A program made the position numbers and the translations under genes. 24,436 nucleotides of DNA from Bacteroidota bacterium (GTDB lineage Bacteria; Bacteroidota; Bacteroidia; Chitinophagales; Chitinophagaceae), in contig JAFAEW010000100.1 of assembly GCA_023423835.1 (NCBI GenBank), positions 1 to 24,436 of the forward strand. The letters run 5' to 3'. The notes beneath the pieces are model-generated. The model worked only from the letters and a program-made list of their open reading frames with translations, did not search any database and was not told the origin of the DNA. Position 1 is the stretch's first letter; each line of letters starts with the position of its first letter. This document shows positions 22,277 through 24,436 of the stretch, in pieces.

Positions 22277-23491
22277 ATGGCAGAACGAAGAGAAGTTTAC
22301 TTAAAGAAAATTATTAAACACCTTTATTTTTCAGGAGAGCTTCCCTCATCTGACCTCAGCGATAAGATCAGGAAGAGTTTACCGGTTACGTCGGTCTTGT
22401 TAAACCACCTGATAGAAGGCGGCTTAGTGGTGGAAAACGGGTTTGCTCCTTCGAGTGGAGGAAGAAGGCCGCTGATATTTTCCCTTAGTCCCGGTCTCGG
22501 ATACATTCTTGCGATCTCTATGGATCAGATGATCACCAAAATGGCAGTCTTGGACATGCATAACCGCTATGTGTCGGAAGTGCATCAGATCTCACTGAAT
22601 CTGCAGGAAAACAATAACAGCCTGCCTGAACTGATGGATGAGATTAACCGGTTTATAGATGCAACGGGCATCAGTAAGAGCCGGATTTTAGGAATCGGTA
22701 TCGGCATGCCGGGATTTATTGAAGTAAAAAAAGGACTTAACCATACTTTTCTGCATAACGAGGGTAAAAGCATTTCTGATTACATCGCCCAAAATGCGGG
22801 CTTGCCGGTCTTCATCGATAACGATTCAAGTTTGATTGCTCTGGCTGAACTGCGGTTCGGTACAGCGAGGGGCAAGAAAAATGCGATGATTATCAATATT
22901 AATTGGGGAATAGGATTGGGATTGATTTTAAATGGCGAATTATTCAGAGGTCATAACGGGTTTGCCGGCGAATTTAGTCATCTTCCCCTCTTTGTAAATG
23001 GAAAGCTTTGTAATTGCGGTAAGAGGGGCTGCCTTGAAACCGAAGCTTCGATGCTGGTAGTGATAGAAAAAGCCAGAAAGGGTCTCTCCAAGGGAAGGAT
23101 GTCGAAACTCCGGTTTAACTCCTACGATTCGTTGGTAGAAGAAAGCAGTGCCATCCTAAAGGCTGCGCGTGAAGGCGATCAGTTCAGTATTGAGCTGCTG
23201 TCTGAAACGGGATACCTGATTGGCAGGGGCGTAGCCATTTTAATCCACCTAATTAATCCTGAAACCATCATCCTTAGTGGAAAAGGCGCTGCAGCCGGAA
23301 AGATATGGCAGGCGCCGATCCAGCAGGCATTGAACGAACATTGTATTCCCCGGTTGTCGATGAACACGGGAATTGAAGTGTCACAAATGGGTGAGGAAGC
23401 CGGGTTGTTTGGTGCCGCAGCGCTGGTGATGGAAAATTTCGAAAAATTGAAATCCTTTAGAATTCAAAATCCGTTGGCTGAAAAACTTTGA
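22277..23491 (+). CDS. ROK-family transcriptional regulator (NagC/Mlc type)
   Basis: The 404-residue protein has an amino-terminal winged-helix DNA-binding region (about 1-68: IIKHLYFSGELPSSDLSDKI, then SVLLNHLIEGGLV and GRRPLIF). A ROK sugar-kinase-like domain follows. The ROK zinc motif CNCGKRGCLE is at 245-254, with Cys245, Cys247 and Cys252, and His235 in GEFSH. DNDSS (181-185) and INWGIGLGLILNG correspond to the sugar-binding and second phosphate loops. The first ATP loop DxGxT is degenerate (MDQMIT, 82-87), as in non-kinase regulators, so it probably senses a sugar or sugar phosphate. It sits 65 bases before a SusC gene on the same strand, suggesting control of a glycan-use locus. Confidence 0.9.
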   Translation: MAERREVYLKKIIKHLYFSGELPSSDLSDKIRKSLPVTSVLLNHLIEGGLVVENGFAPSSGGRRPLIFSLSPGLGYILAISMDQMITKMAVLDMHNRYVSEVHQISLNLQENNNSLPELMDEINRFIDATGISKSRILGIGIGMPGFIEVKKGLNHTFLHNEGKSISDYIAQNAGLPVFIDNDSSLIALAELRFGTARGKKNAMIININWGIGLGLILNGELFRGHNGFAGEFSHLPLFVNGKLCNCGKRGCLETEASMLVVIEKARKGLSKGRMSKLRFNSYDSLVEESSAILKAAREGDQFSIELLSETGYLIGRGVAILIHLINPETIILSGKGAAAGKIWQAPIQQALNEHCIPRLSMNTGIEVSQMGEEAGLFGAAALVMENFEKLKSFRIQNPLAEKL

Positions 23492-23499
23492 ACTGTATT

Positions 23500-23543
23500 T
23501 TTTCACTTTAAATAGCAAACGTTAATTATTAGAATTTTCACTT
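23500..23543 (+). repeat. Direct repeat TTTTCACTT upstream of susC
   Basis: TTTTCACTT occurs at 23500-23508 and 23535-23543, 35 bases apart. The similarity continues to the right as TAAAT and CAAAAT. It lies in the 65-base gap between the ROK and SusC genes, where I see no exact -7 box. Confidence 0.35.
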
Positions 23544-23556
23544 CAAAATCAACACA

Positions 23557-24436
23557 ATGAAAACAATTACAAAACGGTTGATGCTACTGGTTTGCCTGAG
23601 CCTTACAATGGTTTTGGCCAATGCGCAGCAAAGACAGATTACCGGTACTGTAACTGATAATGTGGGTCAGCCCCTGGCGGATGTGGCCGTTACAGTTAAA
23701 GGTACCACCATCGGTGCCACCACTAAAGAGGATGGTACGTTCACCTTATCCGTGTCGGGATCAAATCCGGTACTGGTGGTTTCAGCTATCAATTTCGCGT
23801 CGCAGGAAGTGCCCGTTGGAAGCCAGACCAATGTGGCAATTGCGCTTCAGCCGGTTACCTCTGATCTGAATGAAGTGGTAGTAACCGCTTTAGGAATCAG
23901 AAGAGAAAAGAAATCTCTCGGATATTCGGTTCAGGAAATTAAAGGCGACGCGCTGGCAGAAACGAGGGAACCAAATCTTGCCAATTCTCTTACCGGAAAA
24001 GTTGCAGGATTACAGGTGGTTCGCTCAAGCAACGGTCCGGCCGGATCTTCCAAAATCGTTTTGAGAGGTTACAACTCTCTTACCGGAAGCAATCAGCCGC
24101 TCATTGTGGTTGACGGAACGCCGATCGCGAATTTTACCGGTTCGGGCAACAACGATTACTGGAATCCTTCCCTCGACATGGGTAATGGTCTTTCTGACAT
24201 CAACGCGGAAGATATTGCCAGCGTTTCGGTATTGAAAGGACCGGTCGCCGCCGCCCTTTACGGATCAAGAGGCGGTAATGGTGTAATTTTAATTACCACC
24301 AAAACCGGAAGAAAAACCACCGGACTCGGTTTGACCATTTCTTCTACTATGGGAATTGAAAGCATCTTCGCAAAACCTGAAATGCAAAACAGTTTTGGTC
24401 AGGGCTCAAACGGTATTTATGATAACCGTTCTAACC
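23557..24436 (+). CDS. SusC/RagA-type TonB-linked outer membrane protein, amino-terminal part (runs off right edge)
   Basis: The frame is open from ATG 23557 to the window end (293 codons). A signal peptide (about 1-24, MKTITKRLMLLVCLSLTMVLANAQ) is followed by a carboxypeptidase-regulatory-like beta domain (26-100: ITGTVTDNVGQPLADVAVTV and TTKEDGTFTL). A TonB-box-like EVVVTALG comes at 106-113, and then the plug domain: NLANSLTGKVAGLQVVRS, LRGYNSLTGSNQPLIVVDG, and IASVSVLKGPVAAALYGSRGGNGVILITTK. SusC proteins form the TonB-driven channel that works with a SusD lipoprotein to import glycans or peptides, and susD would be expected to the right. The ROK regulator immediately upstream suggests a sugar-type substrate. 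Confidence 0.93.
   Translation, partial: MKTITKRLMLLVCLSLTMVLANAQQRQITGTVTDNVGQPLADVAVTVKGTTIGATTKEDGTFTLSVSGSNPVLVVSAINFASQEVPVGSQTNVAIALQPVTSDLNEVVVTALGIRREKKSLGYSVQEIKGDALAETREPNLANSLTGKVAGLQVVRSSNGPAGSSKIVLRGYNSLTGSNQPLIVVDGTPIANFTGSGNNDYWNPSLDMGNGLSDINAEDIASVSVLKGPVAAALYGSRGGNGVILITTKTGRKTTGLGLTISSTMGIESIFAKPEMQNSFGQGSNGIYDNRSN

Noticed and set aside
23660..23869. A 69-codon frame at the start of susC
   Set aside because: It is a frame-shifted shadow of the SusC regulatory-like domain, whose correct frame stays open to the window end.

Overview
The window looks like chromosomal DNA from a member of the Bacteroidota, most likely in or near the Chitinophagaceae. Four signs support this. 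TAnnTTTG boxes, the -7 element of the Bacteroidota sigma factor, stand before many genes. A SusC/RagA-type TonB-linked outer membrane protein begins at the right edge. A DUF4271 membrane protein sits beside a HemD-like protein, an arrangement typical of the phylum. An alpha/beta hydrolase and a CBS-domain protein form a conserved pair. Base and codon use look even, and I see no phage genes, insertion sequences, CRISPR array, tRNA or rRNA, so most of it reads as ordinary housekeeping sequence.

Left part (1-9770). The start of an M1-type metallopeptidase and a 65-residue secreted protein lie on the minus strand. gpsA follows on the plus strand, trailed by a very small membrane protein missing from usual gene calls. 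hemW and an Omp85-family outer membrane protein are divergent from a 34-bp gap. A DUF4271 protein and a HemD-like protein form an operon. Next is a CarB that holds only the amino-terminal half of carbamoyl-phosphate synthase, with an intrinsic terminator hairpin just before its start codon. The minus-strand pair yjjG-like nucleotidase and free methionine-R-sulfoxide reductase follows.

Middle part (9850-18050). An SDR oxidoreductase converges, stop codon against stop codon, with a small single-POTRA Omp85 protein. The minus-strand pair hydrolase-CBS comes next, then a doubtful small ORF. On the plus strand are a murein L,D-transpeptidase with its own promoter and terminator, and then a tight run of paaG-, paaI- and paaY-like genes. 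That run continues into an unknown four-cysteine lipoprotein and a membrane-anchored TlpA-type thioredoxin.

Right part (18150-24436). hemA-hemC-hemD-hemE form one minus-strand operon for the steps from glutamyl-tRNA to coproporphyrinogen III; hemL and hemB are not in the window. The 229-bp gap between hemA and the divergent ROK-family regulator contains two good promoters and several dyad or phased repeats that look like operators, including an FNR-like box placed about 42 bp before the predicted hemA start. The ROK regulator lies directly before the SusC gene, suggesting the beginning of a glycan-use locus.

I found no clear undescribed multi-gene system. The points most worth following are the half-length CarB with its leader hairpin, the second HemD-like protein, the hemA/ROK control region, the lipoprotein-TlpA pair and the 35-residue membrane protein.
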